Below, piece after piece: positions 21,573 through 33,869 of a DNA stretch of 64,000 nucleotides. Every line of letters begins with the position of its first letter. The first letter of the stretch is position 1. The position numbers and the translations under genes are program-made. The stretch comes from Paraphysomonas bandaiensis (Eukaryota; Chrysophyceae), in NCBI GenBank assembly GCA_965644295.1, contig CBFFRP010000437.1, positions 1 to 64,000 of the forward strand. Reading direction: 5' to 3'. The notes beneath the pieces are model-generated. The model saw only the letters and a program-made list of their open reading frames with translations. It searched no databases and was not told where the DNA came from.

Positions 21573-22276
21573 GTATGGGCTGTTGCCTGTTTTCGATGTA
21601 TAATACATTACTTAAATGTGTGTTGTCTATAGCTGAAATAGCATTTGTGTGTATATACAGTGTTCAGTATAGATGTATATATGAATTAACCGTTATGGTG
21701 GAATGTTTGTTTTGGCGTCCGCAAGCCATTAACTATACAAAGAGTAGTATGATATGAATACACAATATATACATACAGATATCAGAATATACAATGCATA
21801 CATCCACTAAAACCATCCACCCACTTCGCCTCTACGCTTTCTATTTTGTTGCTTGTTTTCAATAGATGCTGTTGTCTTCCTTCTCTGCTTACAACTCCCG
21901 TATAATAATTCTGCTGACATATGTAAAACTAGTTGAGCTATTTTGAACTATACGACCACATGCTCCCTAACCCAGTGACTCATACCCACTTAACCGACCA
22001 CTAACCAGATAGCACGCTCTTGGCATGAGATTGATATCTGCTGTCGGTGGACAAAAAGACATGTGTGTGGCCTTTTTTGACCCATTCAGTCTAATATCCC
22101 CACTATATTGACCTCAAAATCTGTTTTTCCTTCTCTTTTTCTGGAGTTTTTAGGTTTCGACCGACAGCCTTGATGACTGTACAGCAGTGTACTGCTGCTA
22201 CTGTAAACAAGTATAGGTATACGCTCTACACCCAAGACATCTATCTAACTCCTACATAGATGCAGCTGTATTTAAT

Positions 22277-23130
22277 ATGCGCTCCAGTCAGCGTATCACA
22301 CAAATGCTTCGCCATCGCAGTTGTAATGTCCCACTATGCAATACAAGGCGCATAATATCTGTAGTATTTAGTACGGAGAAGCCGAAAGCAGCGAGAAGGA
22401 GGAAGGTTCGGCAACACGTCAACCCGTTAGAAACAAAGTAATCTATGCTCGAGTTAAGTAAATTCCTTGCTGTAATAGTGGTTTATTGCACAGGTATCAG
22501 AAACCTCTTGTGTTATCTGACGATTGGATTGTGAAAGCATTTGGATCGAATTCGATGAATCCATTTATTATCGATATCGGCTGCGGTCGTGGTGGATGGG
22601 CGTGTAAATACGCTCAAAGCAATCCCTCCCTTAATATTCTGGGGCTTGATATAAGGCGCCCTATTATTGATATGGCGCTGGAGAGAAGAAATGAAGGATG
22701 CATAAGCAATGTGCATTTCATTCACACAAATGCTAATATTAACATTGGCAGATTGCTCAGTGATGTTGTAGCACATTCTCAAGTAAACATGATAACCATT
22801 CAGTTTCCGGACCCATGTTTCAAAGCTAGGCATCGCAAACGTAGGCTAGTTAATCCGTTGCTAGTGGAAACAATATGTGAGCGGGTGAAAGTTGGAACCC
22901 AGGTCTTTGTACAGTCAGACGTCCTCGACTTAGCAGAGGACATAGTAGACACGTTTCTGGGAAATCCGTCTGTAAGTGCAGCATGTGCCTATGACCCGGT
23001 GAATCTTTCCTCTAATATCAGTCCATTTCCTAATCATCCAACGGAGAGAGAATTGTACATTCGAAAAAATGATCCGATGTGTAAAATATATAGAATGCTG
23101 TTCAGTGTTCATGCAGAGAGTTTAAAATAA
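22277..23130 (+). CDS. tRNA (guanine-N7)-methyltransferase, TrmB/Trm8 family, likely organellar
   Basis: Two exons, 22277-22437 and 22494-23130, flank a 56-nt GT-AG phase-2 intron. The family makes m7G46 in tRNA variable loops using S-adenosylmethionine. The splice restores the hallmark RVRQHVNPL upstream of the SAM-binding motif (FIIDIGCGRGGW). ILGLDIRRP, ITIQFPDPCFKARHRKRR and FVQSDV follow in family order. The PDP-W-K-RHHKRR block is present in a variant form. The first 30 residues (MRSSQRITQMLRHRSC and RRIISVVFST) are basic, lack acidic residues and look like a mitochondrial or plastid presequence. Eukaryotic cytosolic Trm8 needs a partner, Trm82; an organellar bacterial-type enzyme does not. 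The Met at 22277 is the only in-frame Met in the exon that yields such a presequence; the frame is open further upstream. Confidence 0.88.
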
Positions 23131-25493
23131 TGAGTATAATCCAATCGATAGACCATAGATAGCTCATGGCCTAATTGTAGAATGTATTCCTACAACTGGT
23201 TATGTTTATGCTTGTAACTAATAGTTTCTAATTTTCTTACACATAGTTGTCAGAAGTGCAATTACATCATAACATACATGCAGTTGTCAGCAGAACAATG
23301 TGGACTACTATAGCTCATTAAGAAAAATTACCGATAGTATCTCAGCAAGATGTTCAAATGTTAATTAATGACAATAAACTCACTAGATATATTCTCATGG
23401 ATATTGAACTTTACGAAGGCTAAAAATCCCATTGCCATTGGTACATATGGGGCAGGGTCATGAAGGGGTGTATTATTCAGAATGGCTGAGTTATCTAGTG
23501 ACACCAATGTTGGAATAAATTTGAGTAGATAAAAATCTCGTCATAAAAATTTGAAATCAACTATGACCAAGGTACTGGGTCCCGGAATGCGCTGGCACAC
23601 ACAGGCGTTCTTCTAGTTTCCCGATTTAAATAGCCATTATGTTGATGAATTTAATGTTGATGAAGAACTTGACATCAATTTTGCTAAACAAAAATATATC
23701 GCGGGTGAAGCACAACACAGTTATAGCGTAGGGGTAGTAGCGGTCGTTTGTCCCAAACCACCGTCAGTTTTTGACAAAAGCAATATATATATAAACTTTA
23801 CGCTTTTGGTCATGTACTAAATTTTCTGAACTACATAATATTATATATACTAAGGTGCCTGTATTACTGTGATTAGTATCCTTTTAATGTGAGTGAGTTC
23901 AATTTATTGTATCTGTTTATACATCTATCTGTCAGGTTAAATTTATTGTTTATTACTTAAAACATAAAACGTGTCAATAAAGCTTTTGCATATCTCATTT
24001 CTTCCTGTAGATTCAATAAAAGTTCCTCTTGACGCTTCTAGAAGTCTCAAGTTGTTAACACGAGTGACACCCAACAATAAATGACAGACGCTTTCCAATA
24101 TATCACGATTTCACAATTACAAGTCTCAATGCACGATCGTGCTGACGTAGAAGCGACTTTGATGAGATGACATAAGGTAAATTTTGAAAAGTTTATAACA
24201 AATATCATAGCAGGTGTAAAAAAGAAAAGTTTATAATGACAATATTAGTTTGAGCAAGGTCGTTAGGGCATAAGTAATTTACAGAAAGATTCCCTAGCAT
24301 ATATAAGGCAATATATACTTGTATATACAGTTACCTTGACATTCCTCTAACATATTCCCTACTAATACAGATAAATATGTCTGTAATTATTATTTCATAT
24401 TCACCGAAGGACACAGGCCTAGTAGTGATCCCTCCCGTAACAACAATTCGTGTATTTCAGGATTTCCCACCTCCTCTTAAGCTTTTTTTACTAAATAGGG
24501 CTACAACAGCAAGTCGAGCCTCACTCTTCTGTGGGAGTGGCATGACGACATGGGTTCTTGTGTTACAACATGTTAGACATATGTATATAAAATATTATAT
24601 ATAGTAACTTCTTCCCTCCATCATGTGACTCAATTACGTTAATAGCAACAAAAACAAGTTCTAATTGACACAGAGAGAAACAACCACATAATATGAATCA
24701 AGTGTTCCTGTAAAAATTTGGAGCTGCAAAATATTTAGTGACAACATACTACTGGGCTGACATCTTCCTCAAAATCATATATTTTTGGTGCGTACCTGTA
24801 AGTGATACCTATACATTTTAAATTTTAATAAACACACTATTCGCCCATATATAACGTAAAAAAATGTTTTATATGTTCGGGGTTAGTGCGTGTTCTTGTT
24901 GTACAGTTGGGCTTTCTAATTGCTTTACATTGATACTTGTAGCCCCTATGTAGTAGTTTTCTATGACTTTTAAAAAGTGAAATTTAAGCCAGACAAGACA
25001 ACTGCATTGAGAGAATAAATGGTCTACTGGCTTACCTAGATCTCTCAATTTTTCTGTTCCTTTTCATCGTAGTTGCTGAATGTCCCCCCCCCTGACCCCT
25101 GAGCACTTAGGCAGCAGTAAGAACTTACTCTAATGACCTTTCTGAAATGTGTAACACAATTAATGACTAGGCTTTAAACTATATGTCGACTAGCTATTTG
25201 CATCATTTATTAGTTATTAACTACATAAGTGTTAATCAAAGATATAGGGCTACGTTTAAGTAAGCTTTCTACGCGGTCAAAGATACTTCAATAACTACCC
25301 CCAAATTCTACACAAACTTTACCGATATGCTGTTTTCTATCACATGCACACAATACTTCATTTATGCTGATGATATGCTGATGTATGATGTACCACCAAA
25401 CAAATTAAACATTACTTAAACGGAAAACACATAACGGAATCTGTAGTTTTGTACATGAACACGACACAACACCATTATACAGACACAATACCA
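23131..25493. other. Intergenic, AT-rich, no gene seen
   Basis: A long stretch with no supportable gene. There is a small open frame at 24377-24604, but it shows no domain and its codon use matches the AT-rich background. I see no copy of the dispersed repeat families here. Confidence 0.4.
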
Positions 25494-26354
25494 TTATACA
25501 GAGTGGTTATCAAGTAAGCATTTCGGAACGTATTTACACCTTAATGATTGAAAATTCGAAGAAGTAGGTTTTCCATCACTACCTTGTAGAACAGAGTTGG
25601 CACTACATATATCAACTGAGGTTTCACGACTGGAACTGCTACTATTCGAATGGTAAGCTTCATCATCAGTATGTAAGCGTACCGATTCTTCAATATTCAC
25701 TAAGTCATGATGATCACTCTCGCCGCCACTTACAAATGGTACATACTCGTCTGCTGACAAAGACCCCCCGTCAGCCACAGTTGAGACAGGATAATGATAC
25801 GCGATGGGTTCAACCTTGGATGTGTCATGTATAAAGCGACACCCTTCTCCCTTTCTGCATACCCCTCTGGTGGAGAAAAACACACACTCTCCAAGAATAG
25901 AGTGAGATGAAGAAATATCCGTTTCCTCAGACGAAGATGTAGGTTTTGCAGAAACTGGTGTAGCGTTGGGAGGCGTGTTGCTGTCACGGGGAAGGACAAG
26001 TCGATGACGTTTGAGTATCTTTGCTCGGGCATCGTTCATAATCCTCTCCCTCGCTATTGACCTCATATTCGCAGATGATTTCGCACCACTTTTGTGATGT
26101 TTTGATGATGGAGTATACATTACAGAGCTATTTGTCGGTGTAGCGTACAATTGTCGTTTATTACGAGTCGTAATATTTGTATTACGCGAGTAATGACTCC
26201 TCGACCTCTTTTTCTTTGCCACAGGAGGATGATAGGCGATATTACAGGCATCTTGCTGCTGCTTTGACGAGAGATCTCTTAAATTTTGATGTAATTTTTC
26301 TATTTGAGTTTTGAGTTTTTCTTTTTCATGAATTATTTTCTTTTGTTGGCTCAT
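25494..26354 (-). CDS. CCCH zinc-finger protein with N-terminal coiled coil (286 aa)
   Basis: Single-exon frame. Residues 1-35 form a charged helix (EKEKLKTQIEKLHQNLRDL) likely to be a coiled coil. Basic, Ser-rich disordered sequence with nuclear-localisation-like clusters (AKKKRSRSH) follows. Around residues 155-176 there is one C-X8-C-X5-C-X3-H zinc finger (CVFFSTRGVCRKGEGCRFIH), the canonical CCCH spacing. Such fingers usually bind RNA, so an mRNA-processing or decay role is likely. The C-terminal third is acidic and Ser-rich. The Met at 26354 directly opens the coiled coil. Only one finger is present, whereas tristetraprolin-like proteins carry two. Confidence 0.85.
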   Translation of the reverse strand: MSQQKKIIHEKEKLKTQIEKLHQNLRDLSSKQQQDACNIAYHPPVAKKKRSRSHYSRNTNITTRNKRQLYATPTNSSVMYTPSSKHHKSGAKSSANMRSIARERIMNDARAKILKRHRLVLPRDSNTPPNATPVSAKPTSSSEETDISSSHSILGECVFFSTRGVCRKGEGCRFIHDTSKVEPIAYHYPVSTVADGGSLSADEYVPFVSGGESDHHDLVNIEESVRLHTDDEAYHSNSSSSSRETSVDICSANSVLQGSDGKPTSSNFQSLRCKYVPKCLLDNHSV

Positions 26355-26853
26355 TATTGAGATATATGACGATGGGTAAGTGTAAATGGTTAGGAATATT
26401 GATGGAATAGATCATGGATTGAGTCCGTGTTGATGCTGGGATTGTGTGTGTACCTGTCTACTATACAAACTGTACCGGTGTACTCTTTCCTATGTCGTAC
26501 AAATACTCTGGGGGTGTTTTTTTTTATTAAAGTGTGTATTTATTGCTCAATGCACATATGATTCAGTCACACGACTTTCCTCATCACTCAATCACGTTAT
26601 ATACTTGTTTATTCGACACAGCATACAGGCTATTAAAAGAAAGGACACATTCCCATCAGAGGTAATCTTAGAATGTGATTCAATATCCAATAACTTGATA
26701 CTGCTTCAATGCAAAGAGCACACGTTGTATGTAGCGAAATGCATGTATATCATTGTCAGAATATTATGAACGCACTATTTATTACAATGCCTAACACACA
26801 AGAAAGAAACAATGTATTGCTCGCACTATATTAGCGATGCACATATGATTCAG

Positions 26854-27326
26854 CAGGGATAGGAAAAAATATATTGCAATACTATAGTTAGATAACGTTC
26901 CATCAATAGTATTGATGGAGTTTTTAAACCGGCCCTACAATACTATTGCAATATGTTAGTATGACTAATCAGTAAGTAAACACATCCGTAGTTTCCATTT
27001 TTAGTACTTGTCATTATAAGGTCTATGGTCGCTTGATAATCAAACCCACTACTCTTAACTAATTAAAAGTTTTCTCATACTCATCCTCTGAGCTCTGAGC
27101 CATTATCGGTGACATCATCATCACCATATTCACCCCTTATTAATTGAAATATGCTTGCATCTGGCCACAACTGTCGGTTAGCTTTCAGAAACAACAGTAT
27201 ATTAAGTGTAGTAACCTGATATTGTTTATTGAAATACTGTTGTTAGATAGCGTCTCACCAATAATATTGATGGAGCTTCTAAGCCGACCCAACAATACTA
27301 TAGTAATATATTGTTCCCTAGCCCTG
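26854..27326. mobile_element. Non-autonomous hAT-type element (MITE-like, 473 bp)
   Basis: It starts CAGGGATAGGAAAAAATATATTG and ends with the inverse of CAGGGCTAGGGAACAATATATT, so both ends carry imperfect terminal inverted repeats with the hAT-like CAGGG start. Two direct copies of an internal block centred on CCATCAATAGTATTGATGG (26900-26918 and about 27255) and AACCGGCCC-like sequence lie inside. A minus-strand remnant EYGDDDVTDNGSE at about 27090-27140 matches the acidic tail in the 17124 element, so this looks like an internally deleted derivative. I cannot find an 8-bp target duplication. Confidence 0.7.
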
Positions 27327-27568
27327 GTTCCAATGTACTATATATTTGCTCCTCAACTAGTTGTACCACTAGGACTTTGCTCACGTATTGAAGTATTTAC
27401 AACCAGTTGAAATCGTCTCATTAAAATAATCACACTTGTGTGACGGCACTAATCTATCGTAGCGATAGTAAAAAGTACAAACCATACTTCGTAGTACGTT
27501 ATTTTAGCGTCCAATGAATCACAACGTAAGTATCACACGTAATGTTGGCCTCATACAACACCAATTCA
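27327..27568. other. Short intergenic region
   Basis: Region between the MITE and the stop codon of the KH protein; no feature seen. Confidence 0.3.
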
Positions 27569-29101
27569 CTAAGAGCTAGCAGCAGACACAACTTGTAGCA
27601 CAGCTTCCTTTGCCTTGAGCATAACTGCTTCATTTTCATTGCTTACAATAACACGTCTTTTGCCATTGACCTCGGTCCTACCCACTCTGATCTTACACCC
27701 AGTCTCAGTCATGAGGTCTCGCAGACCCTGCCCTCCCCGTCCAATCAATGCCCCAGCTTTGTCCTTGGGGATAAAGAAACCCACCTCATCCTCCCGCGGC
27801 AGCCGATCTTCTTCTTGGTGTGGTTGGTGGTTTCTTGGCCGTGAAGGGGCAAGAGGGGGAGTATACGCAGTGTACGGAGAAGGCATTGGAGCATATGCAG
27901 AGTTATCAGCATAGTTTCCCAGGGGTGATCCATGAGTAGGACCGCGCTGCAGAGACGGTCGGGTGTCCACAACCTGGAGGTCCAGTCCCATCTATGTACC
28001 ATGAGAGCACATCTCCAAAATATAATAACAAACCTGAACTAGGTAAGACTGGAGCTCTCTGAGTCGACTGACAACATCTCCATGTAGACCAAGACTTGGC
28101 AAGGAGGAAAATGGGACTGTGACAGGCATGGGTGCGGATAAAAATCCAGGTGGGGGAGCCTGAGAAGGGATGGGAAGCGGATCATATGGTCGCTGGTGCT
28201 CGTAAAACATCTCCAGGATATTATAATGAGTTCTAAATACATGACCATATGTGAATTGTGTCTGTAGTTTATGACAGGTCGAAAACACCTTACCTTCTAA
28301 TGGCCGACAGTGTACCTTCAATAGCAAGATCACGCAACTGAATACCACCAACATCCTGCATCAGTAAAAATGTCAAATCATTGTAGTGGTGATGCAAAAT
28401 CAGATACGGAAATGGGAGAAAGATATATTTACTTCAATGTACCTCAGCATCTTTGTTCATTCGTAAATTTAATGCCCCGCTCCTGTTCTTGAGACTCATT
28501 ATGTTGCTTCCCTGGCGAAATAACATTTAAACATGCTTCTAACTGGCGAAATAACAAACTGGATAAAGCACACATACTTTGGCTCCAACTACGCGACCAG
28601 CCTTAGAATGCTCTATCATGAGGTGGATAGTCAAAATATCGTTTCCGCCACATCCCGAAAACATAATATCAGAAACATGGTCGAATGCATCACACACTTG
28701 CAAAAACTTTCCCGATATTACAACCTATAAAACATAAAACACCACAAGCACTGATACAACTGACACTCACCAATCTTTTGTCTTCGTTAATGTCTGATCC
28801 CTTTATATTAACCCCACACTTGGACTGGACAAGGAAATACACGAGTTAAGACATACGATTAAATTAGTCCCTCCCTACCCGTATATTCGTTACAGTTTGC
28901 CCCCCCTTGCCAATAATCTTCCCAAAATCTGTTGGTGAAACACTCAACCGAGAAAATATCTCACCATCTGTGCTGTCGCCTAATATTATCACACAGATCC
29001 TGTTAGACTAATAGATCATAGACATAGGCTGTATCACAACCTGGGCGATGCCTCTTTTTGCCGATAGAATCTTGCATATCATAACCTCGTCGGTCGTCCA
29101 T
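27569..29101 (-). CDS. Triple KH-domain RNA-binding protein (371 aa, 8 exons)
   Basis: Exons on the minus strand: 29101-29041, 28979-28879, 28824-28771, 28724-28578, 28511-28443, 28355-28294, 28232-28034, 27991-27569. All introns are GT-AG, 42-87 nt, and the sum is exactly 372 codons. Three KH domains are visible by their GXXG loops: GKIIGKGGQTVTNIR in exon 2, GRVVGAKGSNIMSL across exons 4-5, and GALIGRGGQGLRDLM in the last exon. A Pro-rich linker separates KH2 and KH3. The layout resembles poly(C)-binding/hnRNP K-type proteins, which bind single-stranded pyrimidine-rich RNA or DNA and act in splicing, stability and translation. For intron 1, only the acceptor before GCGACAGC keeps the frame open. 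The start lies 65 bp from the array at 29166. Confidence 0.9.
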
Positions 29102-29165
29102 GTTGATTGACGCGCACAAGTACAATATATATCATATCACCCCAGAATCCAGTGAGGAGATGGTC

Positions 29166-29938
29166 GTGTATGTATGTATGTATGTATGTATGTATGTAGG
29201 TAGGTAGGTAGGTATGTATGTATGTATGTATGTATGTATGTATGTATGTATGTATGTATGTATGTATGTATGTATGTATGTATGTATGTATGTATGTATG
29301 TATGTATGTATGTATGTATGTATGTATGTATGTATGTATGTATGTATGTATGTATGTATGTATGTATGTATGTATGTATGTATGTATGTATGTATGTATG
29401 TATGTATGTATGTATGTATAGGTATGTATGTATGTATGTATGTATGTATGTATGTATGTATGTATGTATGTATGTATGTATGTATGTATGTATGTATGTA
29501 TGTATGTATGTATGTATGTATGTATGTATGTATGTATGTATGTATGTATGTATGTATGTATGTATGTATGTATGTATGTATGTATGTATGTATGTATGTA
29601 TGTATGTATGTATGTATGTATGTATGTATGTATGTATGTATGTATGTATGTATGTATGTATGTATGTATGTATGTGTATGTATGTATGTATGTATGTATG
29701 TATGTATGTATGTAGGTAGGTAGGTAGGTAGGTAGGTAGGTAGGTAGGTAGGTAGGTAGGTAGGTAGGTAGGTAGGTAGGTAGGTAGGTAGGTATGTATG
29801 TATGTATGTATGTATGTATGTATGTATGTATGTATGTATGTATGTATGTATGAATGTATGTAGGTATGTAGGTATGTAGGTATGTATGTATGTATGTATG
29901 TATGTATGTAGGTAGGTAGGTAGGTAGGTAGGTAGGTA
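29166..29938 (+). repeat. 0.77-kb (GTAT)n/(GTAG)n tetranucleotide array
   Basis: The array alternates blocks of GTAT (about 29166-29196, 29213-29712, 29793-29860) with blocks of GTAG (about 29197-29212, 29713-29792, and 29909-29937), plus a mixed zone at 29860-29908. It occupies almost the whole interval between the start of the KH gene (29101, minus) and of subtilisin 1 (29995, plus). Long open frames across it are artefacts of the repeat. Confidence 0.97.
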
Positions 29939-29994
29939 CTATCGTAGGACCTACATATCATTTAAGATTCGGGCCTGGTCTGTATCAAACACAA

Positions 29995-32900
29995 ATGGCT
30001 CTTCTCCTCCTCTTGTTTTCCCTCTACTCCCTTCCAACTCACTCCCTCTCTGTCCATGATCTCTATCGTCACGCCTTCGGTGCCGATAAATACTCCACTC
30101 ACTTTACAGATGAAACATCATTTTCAAGAGCTCTGGAGAACAACATCTCCTCTCCCGGCACCACTATTCTCTGCTCAGGTATTCCCTTTGTATTTACCTC
30201 GTCGATTACATTATTCATTACACTTTAATGTAGACTACAACAGTGGATATGTCGTGCATAGTGCCCTCGCAGCAGTGAGCGGGGGCAGTGTGCACACATT
30301 ATACACGAGCTCCAAACACGATACCACATGCTTCATCATGTATCAAGAACGCGATTTGACTTTGATGGAACTTCTGGGTATATCTGCTACTCGAATTAGG
30401 TGAAGTGTTGTTCTATTATAGCGCTGAATTACTTACGTGTCGTAGGCTTGTCTCTCGTATACCGTGGCAAATGAAGATTCATCACTCTGCAATGTATCAC
30501 CTTGGGATGACTGCTGGAACAGAGATACATCGAGTATTGTCTGATCAATTTCGAAGTCCTGAACCACTTAATATGGAAGAGGCGTCTCTAATGGTTTCTG
30601 TTGGGGTCGGGTCACATACAGAAGGCTTGAAATCAGTTGATTATACAAGAGAGTCTCTTCTACGTATTCTGTCCTCATCTCATCCGTCGGACCATCTCCA
30701 ACGTGTGACCTCTCAGTCGGTGTACCGGGCTTTTACGAAACCTTCTAACTCACCAGAAAGCATTTGGGTAAACGCTGCAGCGGAGGCTAGGTCGGCGAAG
30801 GGCGGTCCAGATGACGATGCTTGTGATCTGACTAATTTAGATATGACTTCAGATGATACTGGCTCGATTCTTATCAAGAATTTGCACCGTATTCATGTTA
30901 ATGCGGGAGCGGTTCACGCTCAAAATGATAGCCCGTTACTTACACCTGGTAGGGGACACTTATCTCCACAGGCCTGTTTTGCGAGTCTTTTGGCCGCAGT
31001 CGCAAGTGACCCCAATGTGATCGACATTCGCCTTCGAGGTCCTCGAAAGGTCATGAATCGTAACGGGAAGGGAATTGTTCAAACAAATTCCCAAACCGCC
31101 TCGTATCCGTACCTTGATGCAGGATTAAATGGTGAAGGACAGGTTGTAGGTGTGGGTGATAGCGGTGTGGATGAGCTGTCTTGGTAAGTCCCATTTTTGT
31201 GTGCTCTCATATGGTTTCATAGTTTCTATGCACAGCTTCTTTGCAAACAGTGATTTATCTCTAGTTGCAAGGAGTTCATACAAGAACCCTACCCATGACA
31301 ACAGCAAACGTGTTGTGATTCAGTACGTCAATTACATGGGGAATTCGGATGTCGAAGGAGGTATATTGATGTTCTGTCTGTATCTCAAGTATAAGTGTAT
31401 GTCCAAATAGGACATGGAACTCATGTGTGTGGAACTGTGGCTGGAAGCAATGGTGATGATGATTACAATGGCCACGCAAGTTCTGCAAAAATCGCGTTTT
31501 TTGGTAGGCACATTTGTTAGCAAATATATCCCCAACTAACGTGATAGTATTAGACATGTCTCGAGATGGAAACTATATCTTTTATCCCAGCCCTCTTTCA
31601 AAGAATGTCTTTGATGCCGCGTATTCTGCTGGTGCTAAGCTTCACAGCAATTCATGGGGTTCCGACTCGAATCAGTATGACACTGAATGCTTGGATATAG
31701 ATGCTTATCATGTCAATACTCCGGACTTCCTGGCAATATTCGCAGCCGGAAATGCGGTACAATTTCCCCCGTTTTGCATACAATGCTAACTCTCTTACTG
31801 AAAAGGGTGAAGGAGGATATTATACTTTGGGGAACCCTGCTGTCTCGAAGAATGCCCTTGCAGTTGGGGCCAGCATGAGTAGTCCGGCGACCTTTATCGA
31901 CAATATTGCTTACTTTAGCTCTCTTGGACCGGTAAGTAATCATATGTATTCATTACCGAGTAAATGACTGACCCTTCTGTAGTCTTTTGATGGGCGAATT
32001 AAGGTAACATAGGGATCCCTCTGTTCTCTGTATATATCAATTTTATTTTTCGACAGCCAGATGTGGTTGCACCAGGATATGCCACGTATTCCGCTTATGC
32101 TAGCGGGTCCGCCTCAACATCGTGCTCGTATATCGCAATGTCAGGTTGGTGTATCGTATATCCTGCAGTTGTTATTGAAAATGATATACGATCAGGGACT
32201 TCTATGGCAACACCTGCGGTTACTGGAAATGCGGCACTTATACGACAGTATTTTGAAGACAACGATTTCTGGGCATCAATATGCGATTCGTCGTATACTT
32301 CGTGCGGTGCATTTTCTCCTCTTGGCGCGACAGTAAAGGCTGTTCTCATTCACTCTGGAGAAGCGATGCTGCAATACTACTCCATTGGAGCTACAACCGA
32401 ACCTACTGCCTTGTTGACCAGCCCTCCAGACAGCTATCAAGGCTTTGGCAGAGTGTCGCTCATGAATGTGTTGCCTTATCCAGGAATAGAGGATGTCATC
32501 GATCTCTTTGTAGAGGAGCTCACGGTAGTCTCACTTCAGAGGGTATCGTACACAGTCCAGCTTTCAGATTCCTCGAGACCTCTCAAGGCTACGGTTGTTT
32601 GGTGCGCGCTTGTCATAGTCATTGATACCATAATCTCTTGTATAGGATGGATCCCCCGAACACTGTGGCATCAGCTAAACTTTTGTTACACGATATTGAT
32701 CTGACAGTGACTGCTCCAGACGGCACAGTGTATTATGGAAATGGTGTTGCCGGAGATGAGGTCAACAATGTAGAGCAGGTGTCAGTTTCGAGCCCTGTAT
32801 CCGGCACATATACAGTGTCCATTACGTGTAAAGTATTATCACAGTCGATCTCTCAGTCAGTATCAGTGGTGATAACATCGGCAGGATCAGTAACTGGGCA

Positions 32901-33869
32901 AACTACTTCTGTGGTATCTTCTTCCTTTGTATCCAACGAACTTGGGTGTTCAAGTAACGAAAAGATGGTCACAGTTTACCTCATGGATAATGGTTCGTGT
33001 GTGTGTTTCAGTATATTAGTATTTATGTCTATCGAGCAGGGGGTGATGGGTGGGGCAATGGAAATTCCTTCGAGATTGTTGACTCCACTGGTACTACTAT
33101 TGAAACGGCTAGCATGACAGGATCTACGAATGATGACTCATTTTCCGTGCACAACTTCTGTCTTGACGACGACGAAACGTATACGGCTCGATTGCTTACA
33201 AGTGGCAGCAAGAGTAAGGAAATGGGGGTTGATATTCCGCAGTGCTCTATCTATCTCAGCCGATGGCAGTCGGAGGATACCCTTACGCTCAACTCAGGGA
33301 CTTGCAACCAGTGTACATCGTATAACCTAGGCGTCACTCTTGTGGGTCCCACGTCCGGAGTACCCTATGGGTGGAAAGACACATCGAAGTATATCGTTGT
33401 TGATGGAGCGACTGGAAATGGTACAACGATTATGGAGGGGACCTTGGTGACAGGGATTCTGAGTACTCGGGATTTCTGTTTGCCTAATGGGCAGTATGTT
33501 GTGGAGTTCAATGACGTTCCTGTAAGTATTATTAGATGCCTATAACTTGTAATGTTATGCCTTCCTTAGGAATCTGACGACTTTGAAGGTGGCAGTGACG
33601 GGGTGGATTCGTACAGAATTGCCCTGACAAATTGTAACTCAGCAGTGAGAGATAATGATGAGTTATTTGATGATGACGTGTACCCGGTTCCTATGATTCC
33701 TCCGGGTGGCTCTTTCACAATAACTCTATCATCTTCCGAATGTACCTACGAAATAACCGGTGATAATGTTGCTGATAGTTCAGGGTCAGCCAGAGTGTTA
33801 CCAAGCATGCAAGTGATTTTGCTGATATCAGGACTTCTGACAACTGCTCTGCTACTTGTGTTTGTCTAA
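29995..33869 (+). CDS. Subtilisin-like serine protease 1, probably GPI-anchored (1093 aa, 13 exons)
   Basis: Exons: 29995-30178, 30234-30399, 30446-31183, 31236-31360, 31411-31503, 31554-31756, 31806-31931, 31983-32003, 32057-32144, 32196-32601, 32646-32992, 33037-33521, 33570-33869. They add up to 1094 codons. A signal peptide (MALLLLLFSLYSLPTHSLS) and a long N-terminal region precede the S8 domain. The catalytic triad and oxyanion residues are all present: Asp in VGVGDSGVD, His in GGHGTHVCG, Asn in FAAGNA and Ser in SGTSMATP. Downstream come a beta-rich domain (VVWMDPPNT, HDIDLTVTAPDG) typical of subtilases, then a GGDGWGNG-containing region. The protein ends in a hydrophobic segment (MQVILLISGLLTTALLLVFV) with no tail after it, preceded by small residues (DSSGSA), which fits a GPI-anchor signal. 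Intron 32145-32195 is 51 nt with no stop, so it could be retained. Confidence 0.92.

Noticed and set aside
16980-25490. tRNA or snRNA genes in the AT-rich stretches
   Set aside because: No cloverleaf with a B-box-like GGTTCGANNCC was found on either strand by eye.
29137-29961. Long open frames repeating MYVC, HTYI and LPTY
   Set aside because: Same artefact of the GTAT/GTAG array between the KH and subtilisin genes.
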